A stretch of DNA of 64,000 bases from Streptomyces flavofungini (GTDB taxonomy: Bacteria; Actinomycetota; Actinomycetes; Streptomycetales; Streptomycetaceae). Position 1 is the stretch's first letter; each line of letters begins with the position of its first letter. Positions 1 through 8,345 of this stretch are shown here, one piece after another. Where the stretch lies: NCBI RefSeq assembly GCF_014650815.1, contig NZ_BMVR01000008.1, positions 186,001-250,000 on the forward strand. Reading direction: 5' to 3'. Made by a program: the position numbers and the translations under genes. The notes beneath the pieces are model-generated. The model worked only from the letters and a program-made list of their open reading frames with translations. It made no database searches and had not been told where the DNA came from.

Positions 1-111
1 GAGGACGGCCACCCCGGCCGAGTCGTATCCCCGGTACTCCAGGCGTCTGAGCCCGGCGAGCACCACTTCGAGCGCCGACTGCGAGCCGACGTATCCGACG
101 ATTCCGCACAT
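1..111 (-). CDS. glmS: GlmS, glutamine--fructose-6-phosphate aminotransferase (5' end only)
   Basis: Only the first 37 codons are in the window; the gene runs off the left edge. The translation begins MCGIVGYVGSQSALEVVL, which is the N-terminal nucleophile of class II glutamine amidotransferases: after Met removal, Cys2 attacks glutamine. GlmS makes glucosamine-6-phosphate, the first committed precursor of UDP-GlcNAc and peptidoglycan. The neighbouring glmM encodes the next step of the same pathway. The gene diverges from coaA across a 114-bp gap. The family call is secure; the rest of the protein cannot be judged. Confidence 0.93.
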   Translation of the reverse strand, partial: MCGIVGYVGSQSALEVVLAGLRRLEYRGYDSAGVAVL

Positions 112-213
112 GTCGGGAAGCGTACGTGCCGATATGTCCCAGAACGCGTACCACGTGTACGACGCGTGCGCCCAAGGTGACGCACCCCACCCGCCACCCC
201 GTTCAAACAGCCG

Positions 214-219
214 TAACAA
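214..219 (+). promoter_or_regulatory. Candidate -10 box of coaA
   Basis: TAACAA lies 6 nt before the GTG start of coaA. A transcript starting the usual 6-8 nt downstream would begin at or next to the GTG, so the mRNA may be leaderless. No convincing -35 box is visible. Confidence 0.35.
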
Positions 220-225
220 TGGGAT

Positions 226-1233
226 GTGATCTCTTCGGTCTCAGCGCCCTCGAAGGCGCCACGGGGCGCCCACCGGCACAAGCCGGAGGCGACCCCTTAT
301 GTCGACCTCACCCGATCCGAGTGGAGCGCGCTGCGCAACAAGACGCCGCTCCCCCTCACAGCCGACGAAGTCGAGAAGCTGCGGGGCCTCGGCGACGTCA
401 TCGACCTCGACGAGGTCCGTGACATCTATCTTCCGCTGTCGCGCCTGCTGAATCTGTACGTGGGCGCGACGGACGGCCTGCGCGGCGCCCTGAACACGTT
501 CCTGGGCGACACCGTCGAGAAGGCGGCGCAGTCCGGTACGCCGTTCGTCATAGGCGTCGCGGGCTCGGTGGCCGTCGGCAAGTCGACGGTCGCCCGCCTC
601 CTGCAGGCCCTGCTCTCGCGCTGGCCCGAGCACCCGCGCGTGGAACTGGTCACCACCGACGGCTTCCTGCTGCCCACCAAGGAGCTGCAGGCCCGCGGCC
701 TGATGTCGCGCAAGGGCTTCCCGGAGTCGTACGACAGAAGAGCGCTCACGCGCTTCGTCGCGGACATCAAGGCCGGAAAGGACGAGGTCACAGCCCCCGT
801 CTACTCGCACCTGATCTACGACATCGTGCCCGGCCAGCGCCTCACCGTCCGCCGCCCGGACATCCTCATCGTCGAGGGCCTGAACGTCCTGCAGCCCGCC
901 CTGCCCGGCAAGGACGGCCGCACCCGCGTGGGCCTCGCCGACTACTTCGACTTCAGCGTGTACGTGGACGCGCGCCCCGAGGACATCGAGCGCTGGTACC
1001 TGAACCGCTTCCGCAAGCTGCGCGCCACGGCCTTCCAGAACCCGTCCTCGTACTTCCGCAAGTACACCCAGGTCTCCGAGGAGGAGGCCCTGGACTACGC
1101 CCGCACCACCTGGCGCACCATCAACAAGGTCAACCTCCTGGAGAACGTGGCCCCGACCCGCGGCCGCGCCACCCTCGTCGTCCGCAAGGGCCCCGACCAC
1201 AAGGTGCAGCGCCTGAGCCTGCGCAAGCTCTGA
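226..1233 (+). CDS. coaA: Pantothenate kinase CoaA (type I)
   Basis: This 335-residue protein phosphorylates pantothenate with ATP, the first and normally rate-limiting step of coenzyme A synthesis. A Walker A loop (GVAGSVAVGKST, about residues 110-121) and the following TTDGFLLP and EGLNVLQ motifs are typical of the bacterial PanK-I family. Length and C-terminal end (VQRLSLRKL) fit the family. The GTG start is chosen because it opens the conserved actinobacterial N-terminus and sits just after a TAACAA -10-like box. There is no good Shine-Dalgarno sequence, in line with a leaderless message. It diverges from glmS, and the DUF389 gene follows 34 bp later. Confidence 0.95.
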   Translation: MISSVSAPSKAPRGAHRHKPEATPYVDLTRSEWSALRNKTPLPLTADEVEKLRGLGDVIDLDEVRDIYLPLSRLLNLYVGATDGLRGALNTFLGDTVEKAAQSGTPFVIGVAGSVAVGKSTVARLLQALLSRWPEHPRVELVTTDGFLLPTKELQARGLMSRKGFPESYDRRALTRFVADIKAGKDEVTAPVYSHLIYDIVPGQRLTVRRPDILIVEGLNVLQPALPGKDGRTRVGLADYFDFSVYVDARPEDIERWYLNRFRKLRATAFQNPSSYFRKYTQVSEEEALDYARTTWRTINKVNLLENVAPTRGRATLVVRKGPDHKVQRLSLRKL

Positions 1234-1255
1234 GGGGGGCACGTCAGGCCCGCGT

Positions 1256-1261
1256 TAAGGT
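1256..1261 (+). promoter_or_regulatory. Candidate -10 box of the DUF389 gene
   Basis: TAAGGT ends 6 nt before the ATG at 1268, inside the 34-bp coaA intergenic gap. A start site at the normal distance would fall on the ATG, predicting a leaderless mRNA independent of coaA. Confidence 0.4.
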
Positions 1262-1267
1262 GCGGAC

Positions 1268-2218
1268 ATGCTGCATCTGCGCCTGATCACCCCGGCCGAC
1301 AAGACCGATGACGTGGTGCGCCTGATCGAGAGGACCCCGGGCACCGCACATCTGGCCGTCGTGGCGGGCGCGGCCCGCAACCCCGCGGGCGACATCGTCA
1401 TGTGCGACGTCGCCCGGGAGGCGGGCGACGAACTCATCGACAGCCTGCGCGGCCTGGAGATCGACAAGTACGGCTCGATCGCCCTGGAGAACATCGACCT
1501 GTCGCTGTCCCTGCGCGCCGACAAGGCGGAGGACGAGGCGCCGGGCGAGGGCGCCGACGCGGTCCTGTGGGAGCACCTGGAGGAGGCCACCCACGAGGAG
1601 TCCACGCTCTCCGTGACATACGTCGCCTTCATCACGCTGGCCACGATGATCGCCGCGTGCGGTGTGGTCCTCGACAACGCGATCCTGATCGTCGGCGCGA
1701 TGGCGGTGGGCCCGGAGTTCGGACCGCTCGCGGGCTTCTGCACGGCGCTCGTGCAGCGCGCGCCGCGCCTGGCCCTGCGCTCACTGATCGCGCTGCTCGT
1801 GGGCTTCGCGGTGGCGATGGTGGTGACGGCGGGCTTCAGCCGCTTCATGAACGGCGTGGACCTCTTCCACCTGGCCCAGCTGGAGGCGGAGCGCCCCAAC
1901 ACCAACTTCATCTACCGGCCCGACTGGTTCTCCTTCGTCGTGGCCGTCCTCGCGGGCGCCGCCGGCATGCTCTCGCTCACCTCGGCGAAGTCGGGCGCCC
2001 TGGTGGGCGTCGCGATCTCGGTGACGACGGTCCCGGCGGCCGCGAACGCCGCGGTCGCCTTCAGCTACAACGAGTACAAGCAGGCCTGGGGCTCCACCGA
2101 ACAGCTGCTGCTGAACCTGCTCGGCATCGTCGTCGCCGGTACGCTCACGCTGCTCGCCCAGAAGCTGCTCTGGGCGTGGCAGCGCGAGCGTTCCGCACGC
2201 AAACACCAACTGGCTTAG
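1268..2218 (+). CDS. DUF389 family membrane protein
   Basis: The protein has 316 residues. Residues 1 to about 95 form a soluble domain (MLHLRLITPADKTDDVVRLI and onward), followed by five or six hydrophobic segments. The most conserved part is the stretch VLDNAILIVGAMAVGPEFGPL, a hallmark of the DUF389/TIGR00341 family. The family's function is unknown; members are multi-pass inner-membrane proteins, sometimes suspected to be transporters, and I do not assign a substrate. The stop codon TAG overlaps the stop codon of the convergent glmM gene by two bases, so the two genes leave no room for a terminator between them. Confidence 0.85.
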   Translation: MLHLRLITPADKTDDVVRLIERTPGTAHLAVVAGAARNPAGDIVMCDVAREAGDELIDSLRGLEIDKYGSIALENIDLSLSLRADKAEDEAPGEGADAVLWEHLEEATHEESTLSVTYVAFITLATMIAACGVVLDNAILIVGAMAVGPEFGPLAGFCTALVQRAPRLALRSLIALLVGFAVAMVVTAGFSRFMNGVDLFHLAQLEAERPNTNFIYRPDWFSFVVAVLAGAAGMLSLTSAKSGALVGVAISVTTVPAAANAAVAFSYNEYKQAWGSTEQLLLNLLGIVVAGTLTLLAQKLLWAWQRERSARKHQLA

Positions 2219-3573
2219 CCCAGCGCGGACTTCACCACGTCGGCCAGCCGCCCGGCGACCGAGCGGGCCTGCTCGATGTCGGCGGCCTCGACCATCACCC
2301 GCACCAGCGGCTCGGTGCCCGAGGGGCGCAGCAGCACCCGGCCGGTCCGGCCCAGCTCGCGCTCGGCGTCGGCGACGGCCGAGGACAGCTCCGGCGAGGT
2401 CTTGACGCGGGACTTGTCGACGTCGGGCACGTTGATGAGGACCTGCGGCAGCCGCTCCATGACGGCGGCCAGCTCGGCGAGGCCCCGGCCGGTCTCGGCG
2501 ACGCGGGCCGCGAGCAGCAGGCCGGTGAGGGTGCCGTCGCCGGTGGTGGCGTGGTCCAGGACGATGACGTGTCCGGACTGCTCGCCGCCGAGGGCGTAGC
2601 CGTGCTCCTTCATCGACTCCAGGACGTACCGGTCGCCGACGGCCGTCTGCACGAGGGACAGGCCCGCGCGCTCCATGGCCAGCTTGAAGCCCAGGTTCGA
2701 CATGACGGTCGCGACCACGGTGTCGTGCCGCAGCGCGCCCCGCTCGCGCATGGCGAGGGCGAGGACGGCGAGGATCTGGTCGCCGTCGACCTCCGCGCCG
2801 GTGTGGTCCACGGCCAGGCAGCGGTCGGCGTCGCCGTCGTGGGCGATGCCGAGGTCGGCGCCGTGCTCGACGACGGCAGCCTTCAGCAGGTCGAGGTGGG
2901 TGGAGCCGCAGCCGTCGTTGATGTTGAGGCCGTCCGGCTGGGCGCCGATCGTGATGATCTCGGCACCGGCCCGCGCGAACGCCTCGGGCGAGACCCGCGC
3001 GGCCGCGCCGTGCGCCTCGTCCAGGACGACCTTGACACCGTCGAGGCGGTTCGGCAGGACTCCGATGAGGTGGGCGACGTACTGGTCGAGGCCCTCGTCG
3101 TACGTCTTCACGCGGCCGACGCCCGCGCCCGTGGGGCGCTCCCAGGGGGCGCCGGTGCGGTGCTCGTCGTACACGGCCTCGATGCGGTCCTCGAGGTCGT
3201 CGGCGAGCTTGTGGCCGCCGCGGGCGAAGAACTTGATGCCGTTGTCGGGCATCGCGTTGTGGCTGGCGGAGAGCATCACGCCGAGGTCGGCGCCCAGCGC
3301 ACCGGTGAGATGCGCCACCGCGGGGGTGGGCAGCACACCGACGAGCAGGACGTCCACGCCCGCGCTGGCGAGGCCCGCGACCACCGCGGCCTCAAGGAAC
3401 TCCCCGGAAGCGCGCGGGTCACGCCCGACCACCGCCGTCGGGCGATGTCCCTCGAAGGTGCCCGCTTCGGCGAGCACATGCGCCGCGGCGACCGAGAGCC
3501 CGAGCGCGAGCTCGGCCGTCAGATCCGCGTTGGCGACACCGCGCACACCGTCCGTGCCGAAGAGTCGTCCCAC
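2215..3573 (-). CDS. glmM: Phosphoglucosamine mutase GlmM
   Basis: This 452-residue enzyme converts glucosamine-6-phosphate to glucosamine-1-phosphate for UDP-GlcNAc and peptidoglycan synthesis. All four signature elements of the alpha-D-phosphohexomutase family are present: the catalytic phosphoserine loop SASHN (Ser104), the Mg-binding DGDADR, the sugar loop GGEQSGH and the phosphate-binding RPSGTEP. The GTG at 3573 is preferred over a longer reading frame because it begins MGRLFGTDGVRG, the universal GlmM N-terminus, and has a GGAGGA ribosome-binding site. It lies downstream of rpsI, behind a terminator. With glmS nearby, the amino-sugar pathway genes flank coaA. Confidence 0.96.
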   Translation of the reverse strand: MGRLFGTDGVRGVANADLTAELALGLSVAAAHVLAEAGTFEGHRPTAVVGRDPRASGEFLEAAVVAGLASAGVDVLLVGVLPTPAVAHLTGALGADLGVMLSASHNAMPDNGIKFFARGGHKLADDLEDRIEAVYDEHRTGAPWERPTGAGVGRVKTYDEGLDQYVAHLIGVLPNRLDGVKVVLDEAHGAAARVSPEAFARAGAEIITIGAQPDGLNINDGCGSTHLDLLKAAVVEHGADLGIAHDGDADRCLAVDHTGAEVDGDQILAVLALAMRERGALRHDTVVATVMSNLGFKLAMERAGLSLVQTAVGDRYVLESMKEHGYALGGEQSGHVIVLDHATTGDGTLTGLLLAARVAETGRGLAELAAVMERLPQVLINVPDVDKSRVKTSPELSSAVADAERELGRTGRVLLRPSGTEPLVRVMVEAADIEQARSVAGRLADVVKSALG

Positions 3574-3697
3574 TGCTGTCCTCCGAACATTGAGTGTCGG
3601 CTGGCCCTGCGGACGCGGTGACGTCAGCGGCTCCACCGCACGGTCCCGGACGCTCAGCCTGTCGAACTTCTACCCCAGATCATGGGGTGCTGATAAA

Positions 3698-3738
3698 CGA
3701 ACGCCCCGACAGCACACAGGGTGCCGCCGGGGCGTTCG
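3698..3738 (-). terminator. Terminator downstream of rpsI
   Basis: A perfect 11-bp stem (CGAACGCCCCG and its complement) closes a 19-nt loop, 25 bp past the rpsI stop codon. A short T-containing stretch follows on the minus strand. It separates the rplM-rpsI operon from glmM. Confidence 0.75.
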
Positions 3739-3762
3739 AGAAGTACTAGCAGGCAGCGATGT

Positions 3763-4287
3763 TTAGCGCTTGCTGTACTGCGGGGCCTTGCGGGCCTTCT
3801 TCAGACCGGCCTTCTTGCGCTCGACCGCACGGTCGTCGCGCTTGAGGAAGCCGGCCTTCTTGAGGGCGCCGCGGTTGTTGTCCACGTCGGCCTCGTTGAG
3901 GGCGCGGGCCACGCCGAGGCGCAGGGCGCCGGCCTGGCCGGAGACGCCACCACCCGCGATGCGGGCGATGACGTCGTAGCGGTCGTCCAGCTCGAGCACC
4001 TTGAAGGGCTCGTTGACTTCCTGCTGGTGGACCTTGTTCGGGAAGTAGTCCTCGAGCGTCCGCCCGTTGATCTTCCACTTGCCGGTGCCCGGGACGATCC
4101 GGACGCGGGCGATGGCGTTCTTGCGACGGCCCAGGCCGGCGGCCGGCTGCGGGTCGCCGAAGCGGGCGGCGTTGGACTCCGAGGTGTACTCGCCCTCCAC
4201 GGGCGCGTCCGACTCGGTGGTGTACGACTCGATGTCGATGTTCTCGGCGTTCTCGTCGAGCGGCTGCTCAGCGGTGGTCTCGGCCAC
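3763..4287 (-). CDS. rpsI: 30S ribosomal protein S9
   Basis: This 174-residue protein carries the S9 core from about residue 50 (GLGRRKNAIARVRIVPG) and the conserved basic C-terminal tail ending in QYSKR, which reaches the P-site tRNA in the ribosome. The first 45 residues or so are an acidic, probably disordered extension (AETTAEQPLDENAENIDIES), longer than in E. coli S9 and common in actinomycetes. It is transcribed with rplM, which lies 42 bp upstream, in the classic L13-S9 pair. The terminator at 3698-3738 ends the operon. Confidence 0.97.
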   Translation of the reverse strand: MAETTAEQPLDENAENIDIESYTTESDAPVEGEYTSESNAARFGDPQPAAGLGRRKNAIARVRIVPGTGKWKINGRTLEDYFPNKVHQQEVNEPFKVLELDDRYDVIARIAGGGVSGQAGALRLGVARALNEADVDNNRGALKKAGFLKRDDRAVERKKAGLKKARKAPQYSKR

Positions 4288-4329
4288 GATGCTCCTCAGA
4301 TTCTTTTTCGTCTTAGGGGGTGGCCGGAA

Positions 4330-4773
4330 CTACTGCGCGACCTGGGTGATCTCGAACGGGACCGGCTGCTGAGCGCCGTGCGGGTGCTGGTCGCCCGCGT
4401 AGACCTTCAGCTTCGAGAGCATCTGACGGCCGAGGGTGTTCTTGGGGAGCATGCCCTTGACGGCCTTCTCGACGGCCTTCTCGGGGTTCTTCTCGAGCAG
4501 CTCGTCGTAGCGGACCGAACGGAGGCCGCCCGGGTAGCCAGAGTGGCGGTAGGCCATCTTCTGGGTCTTCTTGTTGCCGGACAGGTGCACCTTGTCGGCG
4601 TTGATGATGATGACGAAGTCACCGGTGTCAACGTGGGGCGCGTAGATCGGCTTGTGCTTGCCCCGCAGGAGGGTGGCGGCAGTGGTCGCCAGGCGTCCCA
4701 GGACGACGTCCTGGGCGTCGATGACGTGCCACTGGCGGGTCACATCGCCGGGCTTGGGGCTGTACGTACGCAC
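4330..4773 (-). CDS. rplM: 50S ribosomal protein L13
   Basis: The protein has 147 residues beginning MRTYSPKPGDVTRQWHVID, with the L13 signature GMLPKNTLGRQMLSKLKVYAG near the C-terminus. L13 is an early-assembly 23S rRNA-binding protein. An open frame extends upstream, but the GTG at 4773 gives the family's usual length and N-terminus and is preceded by a GAAGCGAAGG purine stretch. It heads the rplM-rpsI operon, and a strong housekeeping-type promoter lies about 210 nt upstream, giving a long untranslated leader. Confidence 0.96.
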   Translation of the reverse strand: MRTYSPKPGDVTRQWHVIDAQDVVLGRLATTAATLLRGKHKPIYAPHVDTGDFVIIINADKVHLSGNKKTQKMAYRHSGYPGGLRSVRYDELLEKNPEKAVEKAVKGMLPKNTLGRQMLSKLKVYAGDQHPHGAQQPVPFEITQVAQ

Positions 4774-4987
4774 GGTTCGTAGCCTTCGCTTCTTCAGAGG
4801 TGGGGTTTCCCGCGGTCCAGCTCGAACCCCGGGAAAGGGTCCTGACAAGGCCACCTCGGACGATGGACGACAGCCTTGGCGGACCTCGGTGACGCAACCG
4901 AGTCCTGCCGCTGGTCATCGGCCCGGTGGGCCGGTGTAAGAGCCCCTCACGTGAGAATGAGAAAGCCAATACACATAACGAACAGGC

Positions 4988-5017
4988 AGAATACCCGCCG
5001 TGCCCCGTACGGGTCAA
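4988..5017 (-). promoter_or_regulatory. Predicted rplM-rpsI promoter
   Basis: TTGACC (-35, 5017-5012) and TATTCT (-10, 4993-4988) are separated by 18 bp, close to the consensus for the principal sigma factor of Streptomyces. The start site would be near 4981, leaving a leader of about 208 nt before rplM. The stretch 4774-5117 between rplM and the next gene otherwise shows no gene. Confidence 0.6.
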
Positions 5018-5117
5018 AACGGTGTCGCCACCTCCCCGCACACCCGCCTCTTCCCCCGCTCCGCGACGGCTCCCGGTCACGGGAAGGGGCGCCCGCGCGC
5101 CGAGCGCGCCACAGGTC

Positions 5118-6425
5118 TCAGCGGGGAGGCCCCGGCAGGGCCCGCCCGCCCACCACCGCACCCCCGACCGACGGCCCCGGCACACACGGCGGCAGCCCGG
5201 CCCCACGGCGCACCCCGACGGCGCACCACCAGAACACCAGCCCCGCCAGCACGCAGAGCGTGAACGCGTCCTTGAAGGCCCGCTGCGGCAGCGCCTCCAC
5301 CCCCACCCACACGAACCCCGGCACCTGCGGCACCAAGGCCACCCAGAACCAGGGCCCCCGCACCAGGGAGGACACCCGGAGCGCTCCGGCGAGCAGCAGC
5401 GGCAGGACGACCAGCAGATAGTGGTCGTACGAGGGCCGGGACACGAGAAACGCGGCCAGCATCAGCGCCGCCGCGGTCTCGACCACCCGCCCCGCATCCG
5501 GCCGGGCCCCCGCCCCCCGGCCCGGCCCCGCCCAAGGCCCCGGGGCCAGCCACCGCCGCCACGCACACCACACCCCCGCACAGGCCCCCACCCCCGAAAG
5601 CCCCGACGCCACCACGGCAGGCACCCCCACCCGCGCCAGCACGGCCCCGGGCGACGCCTCGTACAGCCGCACGAACCGGTCCTCGCCCCGCAGCAGAAAC
5701 GGCAGCGTCCGCGTGAAGAACGCCACCGGATCCGGCAGGACGAGCGCGGCAAGGACCGACACCACCACCGGCACCAGGACAGCCACCCCCAGCGCCCGCC
5801 ACTTCCGCGCGAAGACGAACAGCAGAAGGACCGGCAGCAGCAGCGGCTTCACGGCGACCGCCACCCCGATCACCGCCCCGGCGAGAACCCACCGCCCCCG
5901 GCACACGCACAGCAACGCCACCGGCAGCGCCACCACGGACGCCACCGTCCAGTTGCCCAGCTCCACCAGGTGCACGAACGGCGCGAACCCCAGGACGAGC
6001 CCGAGCAGCCCGAGCACCGCGAACCGGCTCCCCCACGCCACGCCGTGGATGCGCAGCGCACAGAACCACCCCGAGGCCAGCGCCCCCACCACCCCCACCG
6101 GCACCAGCACCCGCGCCACCCCGGGAAACAGCGCCTGCGGCACCGCGGCGAGCACGGCCCCCGGCAGATAGAGGAAGTGCCGGTCGGCATACGGCGAGCG
6201 CCCGTCGAGCCAGGCCCCGGCGGCCCGTACGACGATCGCGTTGTCCATGCCCCCGTCCGGCACCCGGTACGCGATCCGCAGCGCCGCCGCCCCCAGGACC
6301 ACCCCGAGCACCGCCCAGGCCCACCACTCCGCCCGCCGCTCCAGCCACCCGCCCACGCCGATTACCCCAGAAGCATCCTCTTTGCCCGATTTCATGCCGG
6401 TCAGGCTAGGGCGAGATCGGCCCAC
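5118..6425 (-). CDS. GT87-like polyprenyl-linked glycosyltransferase, multi-pass membrane protein
   Basis: The 435-residue protein has roughly ten hydrophobic segments. It resembles the GT87/DUF2029 family of actinobacterial alpha-mannosyltransferases that use polyprenyl-phosphate-mannose. The visible landmarks are an early periplasmic loop with an acidic residue (YRVPDGGMDNAIV), the sequence VELGNWTVASVVALPVALL, and a membrane-embedded Lys in GVAVAVKPLLLPVLLLF, which is typical of the family. The likely role is building cell-envelope mannans or glycolipids; the acceptor cannot be read from sequence. The start is either this GTG or an ATG at 6395. It diverges from the gene at 6470. Confidence 0.72.
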   Translation of the reverse strand: MGRSRPSLTGMKSGKEDASGVIGVGGWLERRAEWWAWAVLGVVLGAAALRIAYRVPDGGMDNAIVVRAAGAWLDGRSPYADRHFLYLPGAVLAAVPQALFPGVARVLVPVGVVGALASGWFCALRIHGVAWGSRFAVLGLLGLVLGFAPFVHLVELGNWTVASVVALPVALLCVCRGRWVLAGAVIGVAVAVKPLLLPVLLLFVFARKWRALGVAVLVPVVVSVLAALVLPDPVAFFTRTLPFLLRGEDRFVRLYEASPGAVLARVGVPAVVASGLSGVGACAGVWCAWRRWLAPGPWAGPGRGAGARPDAGRVVETAAALMLAAFLVSRPSYDHYLLVVLPLLLAGALRVSSLVRGPWFWVALVPQVPGFVWVGVEALPQRAFKDAFTLCVLAGLVFWWCAVGVRRGAGLPPCVPGPSVGGAVVGGRALPGPPR

Positions 6426-6456
6426 AACCCCGGCTCAACATCCCCACCGCCCCGTC

Positions 6457-6462
6457 TAAGAT
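6457..6462 (+). promoter_or_regulatory. Candidate -10 box, leaderless start of the 6470 gene
   Basis: TAAGAT ends 7 nt before the ATG at 6470. An in-frame ATG at 6461 overlaps the hexamer itself and is therefore an unlikely start. The arrangement predicts a leaderless transcript. Confidence 0.5.
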
Positions 6463-6469
6463 GCGGCCC

Positions 6470-7318
6470 ATGAGCTTTGGGCAAGGGGGACCCCAGTGGG
6501 GCCCGGGGGGCTCGCAGACCCCCGACTGGGCGGCGCTCGCCGAGGCGTCCGAGGCACGTGCCCGCCGCCGCAAGTGGATGCTGATCGGCGGCGGCGCGCT
6601 CGCCACGATCGGCGTCGCCGCGGCCGTCGCCATCGCGGTCGTCTCCGCGAACAGCGACGACGCGACCGCCTCCAACAAGCCCGCCAGCGAGCTGCCCACC
6701 AGCGCGGACATCCCCGGCGCCAGCAAGTCCCCGGAGCCGTCCTTCGAGGCGACCACTCCCCCGCCCCCGCCGGACCCGAAGGACTACATCTCCAGCGCGA
6801 AGAAGGACAAGGCCCCGCTCGGCCCGGAGTCCTTCTTCCCGGGCACGAAGCTGACCTCCGGCGAGCGGATCTACAAGAAGGGCGCGACGGCGAGCACCAA
6901 GAAGTGCGCCTCCGTCGCCCAGCCGGTTCTGGCCAACGTCCTGACGAAGAACAAGTGCACCGAGGTGCTGCGCGCCACCTACGCCCGCAAGGGCATCGCG
7001 GTCACGGTCGGCGTCGCCGTCTTCGACACCGAGGCACAGGCCACCAAGGCCAAGAAGCAGGCCGACAAGGGCCTGATCACGTCCCTGCCCGGTAAGGGCG
7101 TGTCCGGCTTCTGCCGCACGACGGTCTGCCGCGGCACGTACAACGCGTACGGCCGCTACGCGTACTTCACGACGACCGGCTTCCTGAACGGCAAGGACGT
7201 CACCGAGAAGGACCGCAAGGCGTACGAGGTCGGCGACGACCTCGCCCGCTTCACGTTCCACCAGATCACCCGCCGCGGCGAGGCCCAGGCGTCGGCGGCG
7301 GCCAACAACCCCGAGTAG
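6470..7318 (+). CDS. Single-pass membrane protein of unknown function
   Basis: This 282-residue protein begins with a Gly/Pro-rich cytoplasmic segment (MSFGQGGPQWGPGGSQTPDW), then a basic RARRRKW stop-transfer signal and one membrane helix (about residues 36-60). Next comes a Ser/Pro-rich extracytoplasmic linker (PPPPPDPKDY) and a C-terminal domain with four cysteines (KKCASV, NKCTEV, GFCRTTVCRG) that could form two disulfides. I do not recognise a named domain; similar proteins occur in other Streptomyces. The topology suggests a secreted or cell-surface domain anchored at its N-terminus. The ATG at 6470 is chosen from the -10 box position. It converges on truA. Confidence 0.75.
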   Translation: MSFGQGGPQWGPGGSQTPDWAALAEASEARARRRKWMLIGGGALATIGVAAAVAIAVVSANSDDATASNKPASELPTSADIPGASKSPEPSFEATTPPPPPDPKDYISSAKKDKAPLGPESFFPGTKLTSGERIYKKGATASTKKCASVAQPVLANVLTKNKCTEVLRATYARKGIAVTVGVAVFDTEAQATKAKKQADKGLITSLPGKGVSGFCRTTVCRGTYNAYGRYAYFTTTGFLNGKDVTEKDRKAYEVGDDLARFTFHQITRRGEAQASAAANNPE

Positions 7319-7361
7319 CCCGGGGCGGGCCGCCGACCCCGAGCAGCCCGGGGCGGGCCGC
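7309..7361. repeat. Two-copy 28-bp tandem duplication at a gene end
   Basis: The unit starting CCCCGAGTAGCCCGGGGCGG is repeated 28 bp later with its TAG changed to CAG. The first copy contains the stop codon of the 6470 gene and the second lies just beyond it. Confidence 0.7.
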
Positions 7362-7372
7362 AGCAGCCCCCT

Positions 7373-7397
7373 GCGGGGTGCCTCAGCAGCACCCCGC
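7373..7397. terminator. Bidirectional terminator-like hairpin between convergent genes
   Basis: GCGGGGTGC pairs perfectly with GCACCCCGC around a 7-nt loop. The stop codon of truA (7383-7385) lies inside the loop, so the hairpin overlaps the 3' end of truA. It could serve both truA and the 6470 gene. There is no long T tract, which is usual in Streptomyces. Confidence 0.55.
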
Positions 7398-8252
7398 CGA
7401 ACCGCCGCCCCTGGCGGGCAGCGTCCGCTTGTTCCGCGCCTCCACGGCCCGCGCCGCGAGGAGTTCGTCGGCCGGATAGCCGACCTCCTCCAGCGTCAGC
7501 CCGTGCGGCCGCACCACGTGCACGGCGGAGTCCCGCACCCCGGCGGCGAGGACCTTGCCGGGCCAGTCCGCGGGCCGGTGCCCGTCCCCCACGAACAGCA
7601 TCGCGCCGACCAGCGACCGCACCATGTTGTGGCAGAAGGCGTCGGCCTTCACGGTCGCTTCGAGGATCCCGTCGGGCCGCCGCTCCCAGCGCAGCTCCTG
7701 GAGCGTACGAATGGTCGTGGCGCCCTCGCGCCGCTTGCAGTACGCCGCGAAGTCGTGCTCCCCGAGCAGCGCCTTCGCGGCGGTGTTCATGGCGTCGACG
7801 TCGAGGGTCCAGTCGTGCCACAGCACGTGCCCGCGCAGCAGCGGGTCGACGCCGCCGGGGTGATCGGTGACCCGGTACGCGTACCGCCGCCAGATCGCCG
7901 CGAACCGCGCGTTGAACCCGGCGGGGGCCTCCTCGACCCGCCACACCCGGACGTCGTGCGGCAGCCGCCCGGCGAGCCGCCGCAGCAGCTTCTCGCGGTG
8001 CTCCGCCCAGGCGCCCTCCGGCAGGTCGACGTGGGCGACCTGCCCGCGCGCGTGCACCCCGCTGTCGGTCCGCCCGGCGACGGTCAGCTCGTACGTCTCG
8101 GGCGATCGCGTCACCGTACGCAGCGCGTCCTCGATCTCGCCCTGGACAGTCCGCTGGCCGTCGCGCTGCTTGGCCCAGCCGGAGAAGTCCCTGCCGTCGT
8201 AGCTCAGGTCGAGCCGTACCCGGACGAAGCCGGGCTCCACTTCCTCACTCAC
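7383..8252 (-). CDS. truA: tRNA pseudouridine synthase A
   Basis: This 289-residue enzyme isomerises uridines 38-40 in the anticodon stem-loop of many tRNAs. The catalytic Asp is in the motif GRTDSGVHARGQ (about residues 61-72), preceded by RLDLSYDGRDFSGWAKQ, both diagnostic of TruA. The C-terminal FCHNMVRSLVGAMLFVG motif is also conserved. The tail ends in Gly/Cys-rich sequence (GGGSAGCC). It lies downstream of rplQ on the same strand, as in many bacteria where truA closes the alpha operon. A GC-rich hairpin between them probably stops most read-through. Confidence 0.95.
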   Translation of the reverse strand: MSEEVEPGFVRVRLDLSYDGRDFSGWAKQRDGQRTVQGEIEDALRTVTRSPETYELTVAGRTDSGVHARGQVAHVDLPEGAWAEHREKLLRRLAGRLPHDVRVWRVEEAPAGFNARFAAIWRRYAYRVTDHPGGVDPLLRGHVLWHDWTLDVDAMNTAAKALLGEHDFAAYCKRREGATTIRTLQELRWERRPDGILEATVKADAFCHNMVRSLVGAMLFVGDGHRPADWPGKVLAAGVRDSAVHVVRPHGLTLEEVGYPADELLAARAVEARNKRTLPARGGGSAGCC

Positions 8253-8278
8253 ACACAGATCCTCTCAGGAACGCGAAA

Positions 8279-8306
8279 GCGGGCCCGCCCCAAGGGGCGG
8301 ACCCGC
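8279..8306 (-). terminator. Hairpin between rplQ and truA
   Basis: A 13-bp stem (GCGGGCCCGCCCC with one imperfect pair) has a 2-nt loop and is followed on the minus strand by TTTCG. It probably terminates or attenuates the rpsM-rplQ transcript before truA. Confidence 0.6.
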
Positions 8307-8345
8307 TCGTCACCCGCTCGCCGCGAGGCAGAACCTCACGCGTCC

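Noticed and set aside
1402..3621. A 739-codon plus-strand frame across the DUF389 gene and glmM
   Set aside because: It spans two convergent real genes in other frames and encodes Arg/Gly/Ala-rich nonsense.
5077..6348. A second long frame inside the GT87-like gene
   Set aside because: Its translation is a Gly/Ala/Arg-rich shadow. The other frame gives clear membrane helices and family motifs.
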